Counted from the first letter of the stretch, positions 11,713 through 24,029 are shown. The stretch: 64,000 nucleotides of DNA from Campanula takesimana (GCA_026119855.1 JAOWBW010000036.1:744001-808000); one strand, 5' to 3'. Notes: generated by a model not told the origin, from the letters alone. A program made the numbers and translations.

Positions 11713-13905
11713 GACAAATTCTTGGATACATCCGGTGTATGGCGTGTGGTGGGCTTGGCCCATAGGCCGACCCGCCCCGCCCGGCTCCTACCCCCTCTCC
11801 CGTCGTGACACGTGTCCTTAAAAAAAAAAAAAAAACCTCCAATAATTTTAAAATGCTATATCTTTAGATTTATAACTCAGAAAAAAATTTTAAAATACCG
11901 TTGTGTTCGTCTCAACGAGACGAATAAAACTACATAGGTCATGATATGGTTTGATTTTTTTTTTAAAAAAATATAATTTTTTACACATAAAAAGTTTGAG
12001 CTGCTCCTTCAGCTATGATGTAACACTCTGTTCTGATAAAAGTAACAAATTCATCTTCAAAATGTAACACGAAAACTGTTAAATGTAACATCAGTTTTTT
12101 ACAACAAAAAAAATGGGTTTGCATTCCAATTGTTACTTTCTCAATAAAATATTGTTACATTTCATATAAAATGTTACATTTAAGAATATAAACTGAATGT
12201 CCGAATTGCTTTTGATTAAGAGAAAATTTGGATATTTATTTTGAAACGGAGGGAGTATATGTATCTATTTTTCTTTATGTTTGCTACTTCAATTAATTGA
12301 TGATATAAGCGCTTCCTACTGGTGAAACCCAAATGCTTATATATGGAAGAAGGTGATAGTGACACCATGGTTCTACTGCTGTGGCTTCATGTTATGTTAC
12401 CATTTGTCGTGATCATCTTTAGTGGCTCAACAACGTAGATGCAGCAAAAGTTCGAGCAATAACGGGGTTAAATACATGGAATTAAATAAAAAGGGAAATA
12501 CATTACGTAGTAATAGTGTGTGGTAAGTAAAAATGCCACTTTTGCTTTTGAAGTGGATTCTAGAGAAGGTCTACCATTTATATATATTGCATTGCTGGAT
12601 TCAGTGCTCCTAGCCTCCTGTCTTGGTATCATTTTCACAATATTTGCATCTTTCAAAAGTTTTTGATTGACGCAGTAAGCCTAGAGAGAATTAGTTAATC
12701 TAATGGATACTATTGAAGTCTATATTTCAATTAGTTCACGCTATCATGTCATAAGCAATCACGTTGCACTTACAGTGAAATGACCAAGATCTTCGTCTTC
12801 CCTTTGGTTTATTTGCATGATTAGACATATAAATGGTCCTTCTATTTGCACTCTGAATTGTTTTTCATTATGAATTTTCTTTGGTAAAAGGATAGAGTAA
12901 GTAAAGTAGGTGTTTTTTTTTTGTTGGGGAGGGGCATGGGGCATGTTTTTAGTTTCAGGGTCTTTTTTGAGGTACTTTTTTGTCATTTTTATTTTTTGTT
13001 CTGAGCTCTTAGACTATTTCTTAGTAAAATGTAATTGGGATATTTAAATTTTTGGTGATATTAATAAAATTTACCCTGTTTGTTTGTACTTTTAAGGTGT
13101 AAATATTTCCATGCGTGTTTGTGTTTGTGTTTGTGTTTGTGGTGGTGGTGTAAATGATTTAACACAATCAATCTTCTCTCTCAAATCTCCCAATAGTACG
13201 TCGTGCACTATTATAGGACTGACCAATTGCATACTGTCACCGTGCTAATGGTCACGGGGGAGAAACTGACATTGTTCTTCTATTTGGTAGGAGTTATAGG
13301 TTGGAATTATAAGGTAGATTACATGATTTTAGACATACTTCACACTGTCATCGTGTCTATAATGTCACTCATTGTATTATTATCATGTCTATAACCCATT
13401 TTCATATTATCATCATTTTGTACCGTCATTGTTTTTGCACAGACCCGTGCCATTGGCACGGGCTTTTGGATACTAGTATTGTTACATTTCATATAAAATG
13501 TTACATTTAAGAATATAAACTGATATAATTGAGAAAAAAAAATGTTACATTCATTTTTTTATAAAATGTAACATTAGTTTTAGTTGTCAATCATATGTCA
13601 ATTTTAGGTGAAAAAAAGTGTTACATTTGAAAAAAATGAGTGTTACATTCCTTTATAGAAAGTGTTACACCAATTTAGTTGTCAATCTTTAATTTATTGA
13701 AGCAAAATTGTGGTACATTTTTGGAAAAAAAAAAGTTTTACATTTCGTTATAAGAAGTGTTACTTTTGTTGGGAGGAAAAAAAATTGGGATTGAAACAAA
13801 AAAAAAAAGCAAAAAAAAAAATAAAAAAAAATGTGGCGGCTCGGCTCCTGGCGCCGTCGCACGCTGTGCGGCGGCCGCAGAGGAGAGTTGCTCGAGAATA
13901 TACTG
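11713..13905. mobile_element. Mutator-like element of the GAC family, interrupted
   Basis: It begins GACAAATTCTTGG and has GC-rich subterminal blocks at both ends (about 11,740-11,815 and 13,832-13,890). The AT core is rich in TGTTACATTT words, the same plan as the elements at 5514 and 40362. A plus-strand Helitron end (13,473-13,476) and Stowaway debris (about 12,245) lie inside. No 9-bp target duplication was found, so the right boundary is approximate. The minus-strand open frame of 62 codons at 12,468-12,656 may be a captured fragment; I do not recognise it. Confidence 0.45.
13200..13476 (+). mobile_element. 3' part of Helitron D
   Basis: It ends CTAG (13473-13476) before a T, with a strong terminator hairpin CCCGTGCC-ATT-GGCACGGG (13444-13462). 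About 200 bp upstream of the hairpin match the equivalent part of Helitron A in inverted orientation (520-700), so both belong to one family. The 5' end was not identified. A degenerate minus-strand Helitron terminus may lie at about 13,210-13,255. A 46-bp direct repeat (12151-12196 and 13478-13523) brackets the insertion. Confidence 0.65.
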
Positions 13906-14147
13906 TATTAGTTTAAATGGTTGAAATTAAAATATTCTATTAGTATGATGTTTCAATTAATAAATAATAGTATATGTTTTTTTTTTGAAGAATATAATAT
14001 TATATGTTAAACTTAATTATTAGTTAATTCAAATAGGGTTGCTTGTGCTTTTAAATAATTTTTATGTATCTCTATTTTTTATGTATGAGATGAAATTTAT
14101 ATCTTTGTAATCTCTTAATTCATGTGAATGAATCTATCTATCTATAA

Positions 14148-15651
14148 TCTATATATAACTATATATTAAAGTAGAAGCAGCTGATGTCAGCAATGACATG
14201 TGGCAACTCTACATGAGATATTTTCCCTCCAAAACCAAATGCTGACATCAGCATATTAGCATTAATACCCCACATTAAGTACATTTTAAACCCAACTCTC
14301 CCCTTTTATCTATCTATCTATAGGCCCGTTTGTTGCAGCTGATTGCTAATAACATATAGCTGATTGCTTATGGCTGATAGCTGATTGACTTGTAGCTGAT
14401 AAACTGAATACTGTTTGTTTTGGCTGTTTTGAAGTAACTTATGGTGATTATAAGTTAATTGTATCTGTTTGTTAAAAAAGCTAAAAAATTACTGAATTGT
14501 GATAAGAATACCGAAATGCCCCTACTAAACCCATACGCATGTCGATCGACAAAATGATTAAAGCGTGTAAATTATTTTTCAAAAAATATAATATAGTCGT
14601 AAAATTTCATTCAAATCGAATGTTAATTTATTTTCCATTTTTTGTTTCCAGTAAAATATATTCATAATATTCTTTAATGAAAGAATACATACACCTACTA
14701 AAACATAAGACAAGTTAAAATAAGGACATTATATTTCAAAATTATAGAAATTTTCATTTACAGATTCAAAATACAACAATCTTGAAAAAAAAAAGAAAAG
14801 AAAACTTAAATAAAACCTCTGTTCCAAAATAATTGATTTTTATTAAAATTTCATGACCTTTTTTTATATCCCACAATGTGTCTTTAACATAGAAATAAAA
14901 TATAAAAATGAATAATCTTTAAAAGAAAAAAAATTAAATAAATTAATTAAATCAACATAATATTCTTCACAATACATGCCAAAAAAGTAGACTAAACTTT
15001 TAATTAGCGAGCATTTATTAAAAAAAAATAAAAAATTAATTCCTTGTGAGATTTTTGATATAGTTAATACAATCTCATATATAGAAATTTTAAAACTGCC
15101 ATAATAATATATGGAAAGGGTGGGTAGTTTTGGGATGTAAACTTTTTGTTAAGAGTGAATATAAATGTGTTTCCATATATGAGAAAAAAGCAACATTTTT
15201 GGGGCTTTTTGGCTTTTACTTATTTATGCAATAGATAAGTTGTACTTTACTTATTGGCTTTTGGCTTTTAAGTGAAAACAAACACTACAATTATTACTTA
15301 TTTTAAGCCAAAAGCCATAAGCCACTGTAATTAAGTGAAAACAAACGAGCACTATAACTATATACTAAAGTAGAAGCCGTTGATGTCAGCAATGACATGT
15401 GGCAGCCCTACATGAGATATTTTCCCTCCAAAACCAAATGCTGACATCAGCATATTAGCATTAATACCCCATATTAAGTACATTTTAAACCCAACTCTCC
15501 CCTTTTATTTTTTCTACCAATCCTAATTTCTTTCCTCTCCTCCTCTCCAACAATTATAATAAAATTTAATTTAAAAATATGTTTCTCATTTTTAAAGATA
15601 TTTTTAACAATAAATTTAAAAAATACTGTGCATCGCACGGGTTTAAACTAG
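14148..15651 (+). mobile_element. Helitron E, copy 1, with duplicated head
   Basis: It starts TCTATATATAACTATATATTAAAG after an A and ends CTAG (15648-15651) before a T. A 3' hairpin with stem CTGTGC/GCACGG (one G-T pair) spans 15,626-15,640. The first ~165 bp of the element occur twice, at 14,160-14,318 and 15,355-15,510, on either side of a ~1.03 kb MITE. This is either two adjacent Helitrons, one truncated, or a duplication linked to the MITE. It is non-autonomous. Confidence 0.75.
14321..15354. mobile_element. MITE nested in Helitron E, copy 1
   Basis: The imperfect inverted ends are TAGGCCCGTTTGTT and TAGTGCTCGTTTGTT. Short subterminal words (AGCTGATTGCT on the left, GGCTTTTGGCTT on the right) are repeated. 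The ends resemble hAT- or Harbinger-type MITEs, but no clean target duplication is visible, so the superfamily is open. Equivalent copies are at 48329-49368 and 51217-52245. Confidence 0.6.
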
Positions 15652-16862
15652 TTCAATACATATTTCTACTTCATCCCCCCCCCCCCAGTTAAAAATTTAA
15701 AAGTTTTGAAATTTAAAAAGTTTTTCTACGAAAAAAGCAATATAATTTACTTCATTTTCAAGTTGAAGCAAAGTGAATGTTAAATCACTAAATCATTCTC
15801 TAATGATTTTTATTTTGAGAGAATATTTTTTAAATGGTCGCTATTTTAACATGTTATATTTATGTTAGAGACTGTTATTGTTTCTCTAAAGTCTTTGTGA
15901 CACTTAATGAGATCCATATTTCCGTGTCTGTTGTCCTATGTTCAAACATGAATAATATTAAAAATTATATATGAAAAATAAATGACTGTCTCAATAACTA
16001 TATTTTTAGTGCACTTTAGGTCTACTGTCTACACAATGATAGAATGCTTCTACTTTTAATTAATTTATCAGTTTGTTCTTTTTCTCTTACAATTATAAAT
16101 TTATATTATGCAACTAAATTCATATATCTAAATGAAATTCCCCTTTTAGTAAGTTATCTTTATATTAATTTTCTTTCTCCATCAAATGAGCCTATTTCCA
16201 AGTGGTCAACATAGAAAAGTTCACAATCAGCTACTCAACTTCCACCCAAATAAAGGGTATAGAATTTAATTCAGCATGCATTGATATTCTTGATTTTTCT
16301 AATTTTCACTATTCGGATTTTAAGTACATTGTCAATTAGTAGCAAAGTAATTTAAGGGTATGGATAAATTATATCGATTAATTAACTAACTTGCATGTAA
16401 AATTTTGACATTTCATTATATCTTTTAAAAAAAAAGAAGAGAATTTTCTGATAAAAACGAAAAAGAAAAATGGTCTTAGTAAAGATAATAGAGGAACTAT
16501 AGTTTTTGAGTATCTATATAAGTTCTTTCAAAAAGATTAATGTTAGAATCATTGCAAGTCATCTCATTGATGCGCTATAGCAAGTGGATGTATCCGTCCG
16601 TGTACAAATTTTTTTTTTCCCCCCATGAGTTGTGTGGTTCAATTTGGAATAAAGACTGTATTGTTGTTGTTAGCTGTGTTTTCACGTCTATTTCATCAAC
16701 ACTAACCTGATTTGGAGTATCTGCAGTCAGACTATACATTAGTTCGTTACTTTATAATAATATAGTTGGACTCTAAAGCAATATGAATGATATCGTTTAA
16801 TGATACAATGCTAAAAACATAGTAACTGAGATAGGAAGTGGTCTCATTAAGTACATTTTAAT

Positions 16863-17674
16863 TGTAACGACCCCAAAACCCGTACCTATTTATTTTATAT
16901 TTTTGGGGATTTTAATTTGACATTATGTGTGCATTTTATGTGTTGCATCATATTTATGACTTGCACATCTTACTTGATTAAATGTGCTATTTACTTAGTT
17001 AGTAGTAATAATGGTTAAAGGAGTTAAATGATTAAGTTGAAACTTTAGGGTCCTTGTTAAAAATATAAGTTAAGGGGCTAAAGTGTTAAAAATGGAAGTT
17101 GGGTGACTAAAGTATAAAAATGAGGCAAAATATCTTTATAACATGCTTCTTCTCTCCTTTCTCTGTGTTCATTTTTTCTCTGCAATTCTCTCGTACTTTC
17201 CTGGGAGAAAAGGGGCGTTGAGTAGGTCATTTCTACCCGAACAAAACATATTTCTGCGATACTTTTTCGGGAAATAGATAAAGGCGAGTCCAGGGTATAG
17301 GACACCTTGGCATGGGAGGACGTTAAAGTGGTAAGAGTTGGGATTTGTTTTGTAAAGTTTACATTACTTAGATGTATAACCTTTTGGGTAGAGTTTCCTT
17401 GACTTTATCATCTTGTAACACCTATATTTTGGATAATGTCGGTGTATGTACATTTGTATAAAAGTTTGTAAGGCTTCAGGCTAAATACTTTCGTTTCTGA
17501 AAGTTGTTTGAAAAGTTTGTTTGAAAGTTAGTGGAAGTCTTTGAACTTCAAGTGTGAATTTTGTTAAACTTTATGAAAGTATATTTCGAAATTTTTTCTA
17601 AAAGTGTTTTATAACGTCTTCCAATCGTGTCCCAAGCGTGGGGCCAAGTAGGACCACGGGTCAGGGGAGCGACA
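16863..17674 (+). mobile_element. Ty3/gypsy solo LTR, copy 1
   Basis: It starts TGTAACGACCCC, ends GCGACA, and is flanked by a perfect 5-bp duplication TTAAT (16858-16862 and 17675-17679). No internal retroviral sequence adjoins it, so it is the scar of LTR-LTR recombination. A TATA-like TATAAAAATG lies near 17,115. Small open frames inside (for example 17,078-17,305) are conserved only because the LTR itself was duplicated. Confidence 0.85.
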
Positions 17675-17770
17675 TTAATGTCATCTATAACCGTCCATGT
17701 TTGAATTAGCATACAACCGAGACTATTTAGGAGTCTCAAATAAGTGAGTATCAAAACCATTTTTGAGACA

Positions 17771-18064
17771 TGTTAGTAAATCAGATCCAAGAGATAAATA
17801 ATAATGAACACAAATCAACACAGAATTTACGTGGTTCACCAATCTCTATTGGCTACCTCCACGGGCAAAGGGAAACAGATATTATTATGGCGGATAAACA
17901 ATTACAAGAAGATAATCACACTAATCTATGTTTGCACGAACTTTGATCACAAAGTTCCTAGCTATGCAAATCCCTAGAACTAGAATTATTGATCTCTCTC
18001 TCTCTCTCTATGTCTTCGATCACACAAGAAACAAGTACTACTTTATGGCTAGTATTTATTGGGA
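17771..18064 (-). mobile_element. Copia-type LTR, 3' part, copy 1 (truncated)
   Basis: On the minus strand this is the end of the LTR found complete at 43439-45911, finishing CTAACA next to the duplication AGACA (17766-17770). It contains the conserved U5-like stretch GCCCGTGGAGGTAGCC followed by ACCACGTAAATT, typical of plant copia LTRs. Helitron F cuts it at 18,065, and the remaining LTR part is missing in this copy. Confidence 0.75.
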
Positions 18065-19869
18065 CTAGCGGGCGAAACCAATACTATGTCTTAAAAAATA
18101 TTTTAACTATAGTTAATTAATATAGTAATCATCATTTTAACTAATACTATTAATAATAAAAATTAATCTATATGATTACTATTATTATAATAAATATTAT
18201 AATCAATTAATACTATTGATAGTAATAGTTAATATATATTAATAGCAATAATTAATCTATATAATAATAATTATTATAATAAAATAATATTATTAATAGT
18301 AATAGTTAATTGATATAGTAACTATTATGATTAATATTAAAAATTAATAATCTAACTTATATAATTAACTAATACTAATAATAGTAATAGTTAATGTATG
18401 TAGCCTATTATAGTTAACCAATACTATTAATAGTAAAAAATAACTTATAAAGTAACTATTATGGTTAACTAATACTATTAATAGTAATAATTAAATTATA
18501 TATAGTAGCTATTATAGTTAACTAATACTATTAATAGTAATATTTAACTTTTATTGTAACTAATATTGTTAACTAATACTATTAATAGTAATGGTTAACT
18601 TATACTATTAAGGCAAAACTGCACCAAAAATCACTCAACTATGACCAGTTTGGGTATTTAGTCACTAAACTAATTTCCTTTTGAAGCAACACATTCAACT
18701 TATTTATTTTTGCATCCATAGTCACTATCACTAACCCCGTTAGATTTTTGGCATTAAATAGTCATGTGCACCGCATGTGACCAAATTTGAAGGGGTAATT
18801 TAGGTAACACAGTCTAAATAGTTTAAAAGAAATTATAGGGTTTTTTTTCAATTTTATAAATTTGAAGGGGTAATTTGGAGAGAGTCGATTCTTGGGAGAT
18901 TTTCGTCAGAATTTTTCCAGCGGCTGTTTCTCCTGCTCCGGTGAATATTTTTCAGATCCCAACAGTCAGAATGTGCGCCTAAGTGATGCGAACATACCCC
19001 AAAAGTTTGAAGACGATCCAACGGTTAACGAAGCGGGAATTTCATTTTTTCTGATCCGGGTTTTCATTTATAATGTTTATTTAGTTTGTAAAACCCTAGA
19101 TCCACCATTAGTGCCTCCAACACCATCAAACCCAACTCCAATCCCCTCCTTCACCATAGCCGATCCTAGGAAAGATCTAGGCGCCGGCCACACCAATCAA
19201 ATGGCCAAGAAATTCGACCAAAACAATACAAATCGAAAGAAAAACAAAATTCGTCATCTCCCAAAATCGGACCAGAAAAAATGAAATTCCCGCTTCGTTA
19301 ACCGTTGGATCGTCTTCAAGCTTTTGGGGTATGTTCGCATCACTTAGGCGCACATTCTGACCGTTGGGATCTGAAAAATAATCACCGGAGTGGGAGAAAC
19401 AGCCGCCGGAAAAATTCTGGCGAAAATCTGCCAAGAATCGCCTCTCTCCAAATTACCCCTTCAAATTTATAAAATTGAAAAATAAACCCTATAATTTCTT
19501 TTAGACTATTTAGACTGTATTACCTAAATTACCCCTTCAAATTTGGTCGCATGCGGTGCACATGACTATTTAACGCCAAAAATCTAACGGGGTTAGTGAT
19601 AGTGACTATGGATGCAAAAATAAATAAGTTGAATGTGTTGTTTCAAAAGGAAATTTGTTTAGTCACTAAATACCCAAACTGGTCATAGTTGAGTGATTTT
19701 TGGTGCAGTTTTGCCTACTATTAATAATAATAGTTAACTTATACTATTAATAGTAATAGTTAACTCATATAATTACTAATATGATTAACTAATAGTATTA
19801 GCTAAGAATGAGAATATCAAAATTCATTACATTTTAGTATGATATTGATGTGGCTTCTCCAAATTCAAG
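18065..19869 (-). mobile_element. Helitron F, copy 1, filled with palindromic AT repeats
   Basis: The minus-strand 3' end is CTAG (18065-18068) abutting host T of the copia LTR. The body is dominated by repeats of ACTATTAATAGT and TAGTTAAC, each its own reverse complement or nearly so. A Mutator-like foldback is nested inside. Compared with copies 2 and 3, the 5' end is missing; homology is lost after about 19,869. No classic terminator hairpin is evident, so assignment rests on the TC/CTAG ends and A-T insertion site seen in copy 2. Confidence 0.6.
18612..19715. mobile_element. Mutator-like foldback with ~440-bp arms, copy 1
   Basis: It begins and ends with inverted GGCAAAACTGCACC and has long near-identical arms (18612 to about 19053; about 19276 to 19715) around a ~220-bp middle. 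The 9-bp target duplication TACTATTAA is perfect (18603-18611 and 19716-19724). The two open frames of 130 and 85 codons are translations of the arms, not genes. The same element with the same duplication sits in copies 2 and 3, proving that it inserted before the segment was copied. Confidence 0.9.
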
Positions 19870-20149
19870 CTTTGATAAGGTGGTATTTTAGCTTAAATAT
19901 CTTTTAGAATGTGGGGGTATCTTTCAAAAGTACGTACTTCATATTAAAAGGCTAAAAGCTAAAATTGTAAGAAATACTACTATTCATGTAATCTTTTAAG
20001 ATATGTGATGCCAACGTGTTTAAGATCTTCTGTTGTGAAATCTTTGGCACATAATCTAACATGTGAATTTTTCTCATTGCTATGTTCTATAAAGATGTCT
20101 ATCCCATATAATTAGAAGTGATTTAGACTTCATTCCTACATTTAATCCT

Positions 20150-20599
20150 TATAGTTAACTAATACTATTAATAGTAATAGTTAACTAATATAGTAGTAAC
20201 TAATACTATTAATAGTAATATTTAACTAATATAGTTAACTATAATAGTAACTATTATAGTTAACTAATACTATTAATAGTAATAGTTAACTAATATAGTT
20301 AACTATAATAGTAACTATTACTAATAAGAGTAATAGTTAACTATAATGGTTAACAATTATAGTTAACTATTACTAATAATAGTAATAGTTACTATAATAG
20401 TTAACTATTATAGTTACCCTTTTTAGTAACTATTATTATTAGCTAATAGTATTAGCTAATGAAAAGAAAATGAAAAGTCACTTATTTATTAGTATGTTGT
20501 TGATGTGGCTTCTCCAAATGCAAGTTTTCTCCATTGTTTGTCCACATGTCAATACCATAGCTCTTTTGGCCAACTTTAATATATATATATATATATAGA
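20150..20599 (-). mobile_element. Second AT-rich Helitron head
   Basis: On the minus strand the 5' end TCTATATATATATATATATTAAAGTT begins at 20599. About 130 bp (20,461-20,599) resemble the head of Helitron F, for example the shared words GTTGATGTGGCTTCTCCAAAT. It is followed by the same palindromic AT repeats. No CTRR 3' end was found. It may be the displaced head of the copy 1 Helitron. Confidence 0.5.
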
Positions 20600-22661
20600 T
20601 TTAATCCTTATACTAATCGTGTGGAAAAGGACAACAAATGTGGGGGTAAATTCATGTAATTCTAACTTTGAAAGTTAGATGAGTTTAGGAGAAACATGAA
20701 ACTTAAGATTGCTAAGGATAGTGAAAAGTAACTTTATTACTTTAAAAGTTACTATCAAGTGTGATCTTTAATGTTTAAGGATGTTTTAAGAGCTAGATAA
20801 TTTACATTGTCTCTATATGAGTAATGAAACTATTTTAGCTCACTCCTAATTGCCTATGAATGAATTGATGCGAGTCTTCATGATTAATTAAGATTTTAAA
20901 GTAACCATGAAAAAGTTTAAGACTAGTTTGGTTGTGAAAGGGTTTTAGCAATAGTAAGAAATAGATTATATCTATTTTCTTAAGTCACTATTTTCTACAA
21001 TTTAATATTTGACTGAGTATATGATTTAAAAATCCATTACATGGATGCTATCTTATTTCATTGTATATGGAAAATAAGTAAATATATACGGATCAGTCAA
21101 GTGATTTTGTAATCCATAGTGAAATGTTGTGATTTTCTAATTTGTTTAAGTCGTTTAATACACTTTGACAAACCCTTATACATGGGATGAAATAATTTAT
21201 TTATTTCATTGTATGCTTAGTATGCATGGATTTTGAAAAGTTGGTCTGCTGCAAAATAATTATTAATAAACGTATTTGTCTGTGCTGTAAATTTGGTTTG
21301 TATTCATTTAGTTGAAATTTATCGAGATAAATTAATGGGCGCATGTCAGTCTTGAATAGTAAGTTTGAAATATAAGGATGAAATTTTTAACGAGATTCTC
21401 GGCTTCAAACCGATCATTTGAGGTGCTACATTTTCTTAAATTAATTATACTAAATGTATTCTTGAGAAAATTAGAATCGTTAAAAAGATAATTTGTTCCT
21501 TTTATTAACTTTCTATAAGGATGTGAATTTGCTAAACTGTAATATTCTCAGATACTGGTTATTTGATGTGTCTTAGAGATTTAGTTATTTAGAGAGACGT
21601 CTCTATTTGTACTAAATTATGTAGACACTAGTTGACCAACTAGAGTTCTTGGTGGAGCTCTTAATTAAGTATTTTAAATACTTGAAGGGAATCGTTTCTC
21701 TTGTGCTACATATTGAGTTAATCTCAATATAAAGCAGGAATGATTAATGGTTCTTGCAATCATTAATGAATATATTTGTTTTTAGCTACCTTAGTCGATG
21801 GGCCCGTCGTTTGGAGGTATGTTAAACAATATATTGTACTAAGGCTCATTGTGTTGAGCGACTTATTATAAGTACGTGTGAGTATGATAAAGTTGAATGG
21901 ATTAATTGATAAAAATGTCTGTATTTAGCCATGATCAACTATATCTACTGTTAGTAACTTTTGACAGTATGTCTAAAGATTATAAGTACTTAAATAATAA
22001 GACAATATTTGTGACACATCCAACTTAGATTAAAATCTATAAAGGATCTTGTGTCTATATAAAGGTAGGTCTTGATTATGATGGTACCAATGATAACACA
22101 ACTAACCTTTTAACCAAAAGAACTTGAATTAGTTCTTGTTCATAAATCCAGGTTGGGGAAGGGACTGAACCCCGACTGATTCAAACGCAGTAGCAACCCA
22201 ACCTATCTGAGTGGAGATCCCACAAAGAAGGTTCAATGTGGTAATAACAAGCTGTGGGGTGGATCGGAGCACCAAAACAGATTGACATATTTTATGTCTG
22301 AGTCTGTCCCCTGATTAAACTGGAAGGTGCTCATTACTGCAAGTTTAGTAAAAGTTTTTAGAACTTTGAATGGGATCAAGTCTTTTAGACAAGATGCTAG
22401 CAGTACATCTTTGGAGAGGCCCAGCTAAGTGAGTGTTGTTGTTGGCCGCAACTAGAGGAAATGGGTTATTCCTTAAAAGCACTCATGATTGAGGATCGGG
22501 ACGTATGGCCTATTATGCGTCAAATTTATGATGGAGGACCTATCAGAACCTTTGTCGTGTTGTTACCATCAAAGACCTCTACATCCAAAGGCATCAGATT
22601 CAAGACACCCGTTCATCTGATCCTGGGGGTTTGTGTTGACTAACTTAGGTAGTGGTTCAAG
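20600..22661 (+). other. Old noncoding sequence, probably copia internal remnant
   Basis: No coding domain is recognisable. About 20,600-22,140 is AT-rich with nothing identified. From about 22,140 the base composition rises, and this tract continues past the Athila-type insertion into 35,098-35,168, where a G-rich tract and an LTR follow. It is therefore likely to be the 3' noncoding interior of a copia-like element. Its 5' LTR was not found. Confidence 0.45.
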
Positions 22662-22666
22662 CCGGG

Positions 22667-24009
22667 TGATGGATAAAATTCCAAGTAATAAATACCTAGC
22701 AAGCGCACTAGTTACCGTAGTAGTAATGCGCGAAAGCGAGGGTCGATCCTACAGAGACTTGTTGGCCAAATAAGTTTATTTAATTAGTGTAAACGAACCA
22801 AGGGGGGGGGTTTGATTGATTTTGATTAAACTAAATTAACTACTAAGCAATGAAAATAAATTACTAAATTAAAGATCACTAAGCAAACAAAGATTTAATT
22901 CAAGACTACGAAGATTCACAGATTGGGGTTCACAACTATCTCCTCTCTATGCTATTTTATTAAAGAGATTATTAAACTTGTTCAAGAAATCATTCACTTA
23001 TTTAAGAGTTGGGACGGTCTGGTCACCGAATTACAACCCTATTATTATCTCTATGTGATGAATTCCGCTAAGTCAACAACACACACAAATAATTTATTAA
23101 GTTCTTAAGAACACTTGATCTTAAATTTTTTTGATTTCCGCGAGGTCCTCAATTAAATATAATCACAAGAATATGATTCAATATATAAATTATTCACGCT
23201 AGTGAAACAATCTAAACCAAGATAATTTAAAGATCAAGAATATCAAGTCATATTAATAAAATCTTTAAATTAATTAAGCTCTATTCTTATGAACAAGAAC
23301 AAGATTAATATTTAATTAAGCCCAATTTAGCATAGAGATTTGATAGTTATTACTCCCAATCCATGAACAAAGAAATTAGCTACTCATCGACATAGCAATA
23401 AACACAAGCATATAATTAAAAATCATAAACCTGGATAAACGCTTGATGATGAATAATCTCCCAAATCTTGTTTACAACTTGAAACTTGAATAAAACCTAA
23501 AACAAAAGCATAAAAAAACTAAAGGCTGCAGTCTAATATTTATACATAGAGAAAACTCGGGCCAAAAATAGGGAAAATTGGGTTAAACCCCGCTTTGGAG
23601 AGGAATCCCGAAAATCAGTGCGTAGAAGTGGGCGACTGCCCATTCAATCAGTTTGGAACATCTCAAAATCGCCTTAGTGGGTGACCACCCGGGTCAGAGT
23701 GGGCGACCGCCCACTCTCCTGGAATGGACTTTCTTCATTTTTCTTCTTTTCTTCACCTCTTTGACTCGCTTGACCACGGTTGACCTTTGACTCTGACTCG
23801 AACAATATTCAGTCTTCGACAAATTACAACCCACGGACTTTGCAACCACACAAAATACACTACAAAGTGTCTTAAAACATTACAAATCCAACAAAGTTCC
23901 ATAAACCATAAAAGACCAAAATACATCCAATCTAAACTAGATTACAACCAAAAGCCTATGAAATTAGTACGAAAATGTAGAGATAATACATGTGTATACC
24001 GATCCATCA
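22667..24009 (-). repeat. 3' LTR of the Athila-type element
   Basis: It runs from TGATGG to CCATCA (plus-strand reading) and adjoins the polypurine tract at 24010. Compared with the other LTR it lacks one ~22-bp unit between two GGGCGACCGCCC-like palindromes near 23,630-23,641. Confidence 0.93.
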
Positions 24010-24024
24010 AATTCCCCCACGCTT
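24010..24024 (-). promoter_or_regulatory. Polypurine tract, Athila-type element
   Basis: Minus strand AAGCGTGGGGGAATT directly abuts the LTR, the expected plus-strand DNA primer. The same 15 bases precede the 3' LTR of the second element (62687-62701). Confidence 0.9.
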
Positions 24025-24029
24025 AGACC

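Larger units (their letters stand above)
13822..19869 (+). repeat. Composite segmental repeat, copy 1
   Basis: This segment is repeated almost base for base at 43,439-49,860 (inverted) and about 50,790-58,060 (direct). It contains, in order: a GC-rich Mutator-like end, Helitron E with a nested MITE, AT-rich noncoding sequence (15,652-16,862), a gypsy solo LTR, and a copia LTR holding Helitron F and a foldback. Homology to the other copies stops after CAAGCTT at about 19,869. There copies 2 and 3 continue into a (TA)n tract and the rest of the copia LTR, whereas copy 1 runs into unrelated sequence. Confidence 0.85.

Noticed and set aside
12468..12656. 62-codon minus-strand frame that looks protein-like
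   Set aside because: It may be a fragment captured by Helitron D, but no family is recognised and it is too short to claim.
17078..17760. Frames of 75 and 70 codons seen in three conserved copies
   Set aside because: They lie within or beside the gypsy solo LTR. Conservation among copies is explained by the recent triplication, not by coding constraint.
18892..19434. Open frames of 130 and 85 codons, repeated at 44249-44662 and 56741-57283
   Set aside because: They are translations of the arms of the Mutator-like foldback, overlap on opposite strands, and have no domain. Their recurrence comes from inverted repeats and segment duplication.
20600..22140. Possible 5' LTR matching the copia LTR at 35169
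   Set aside because: No segment there begins TGTTGGAA or ends TTCCAACA, and no extended similarity was seen by eye.
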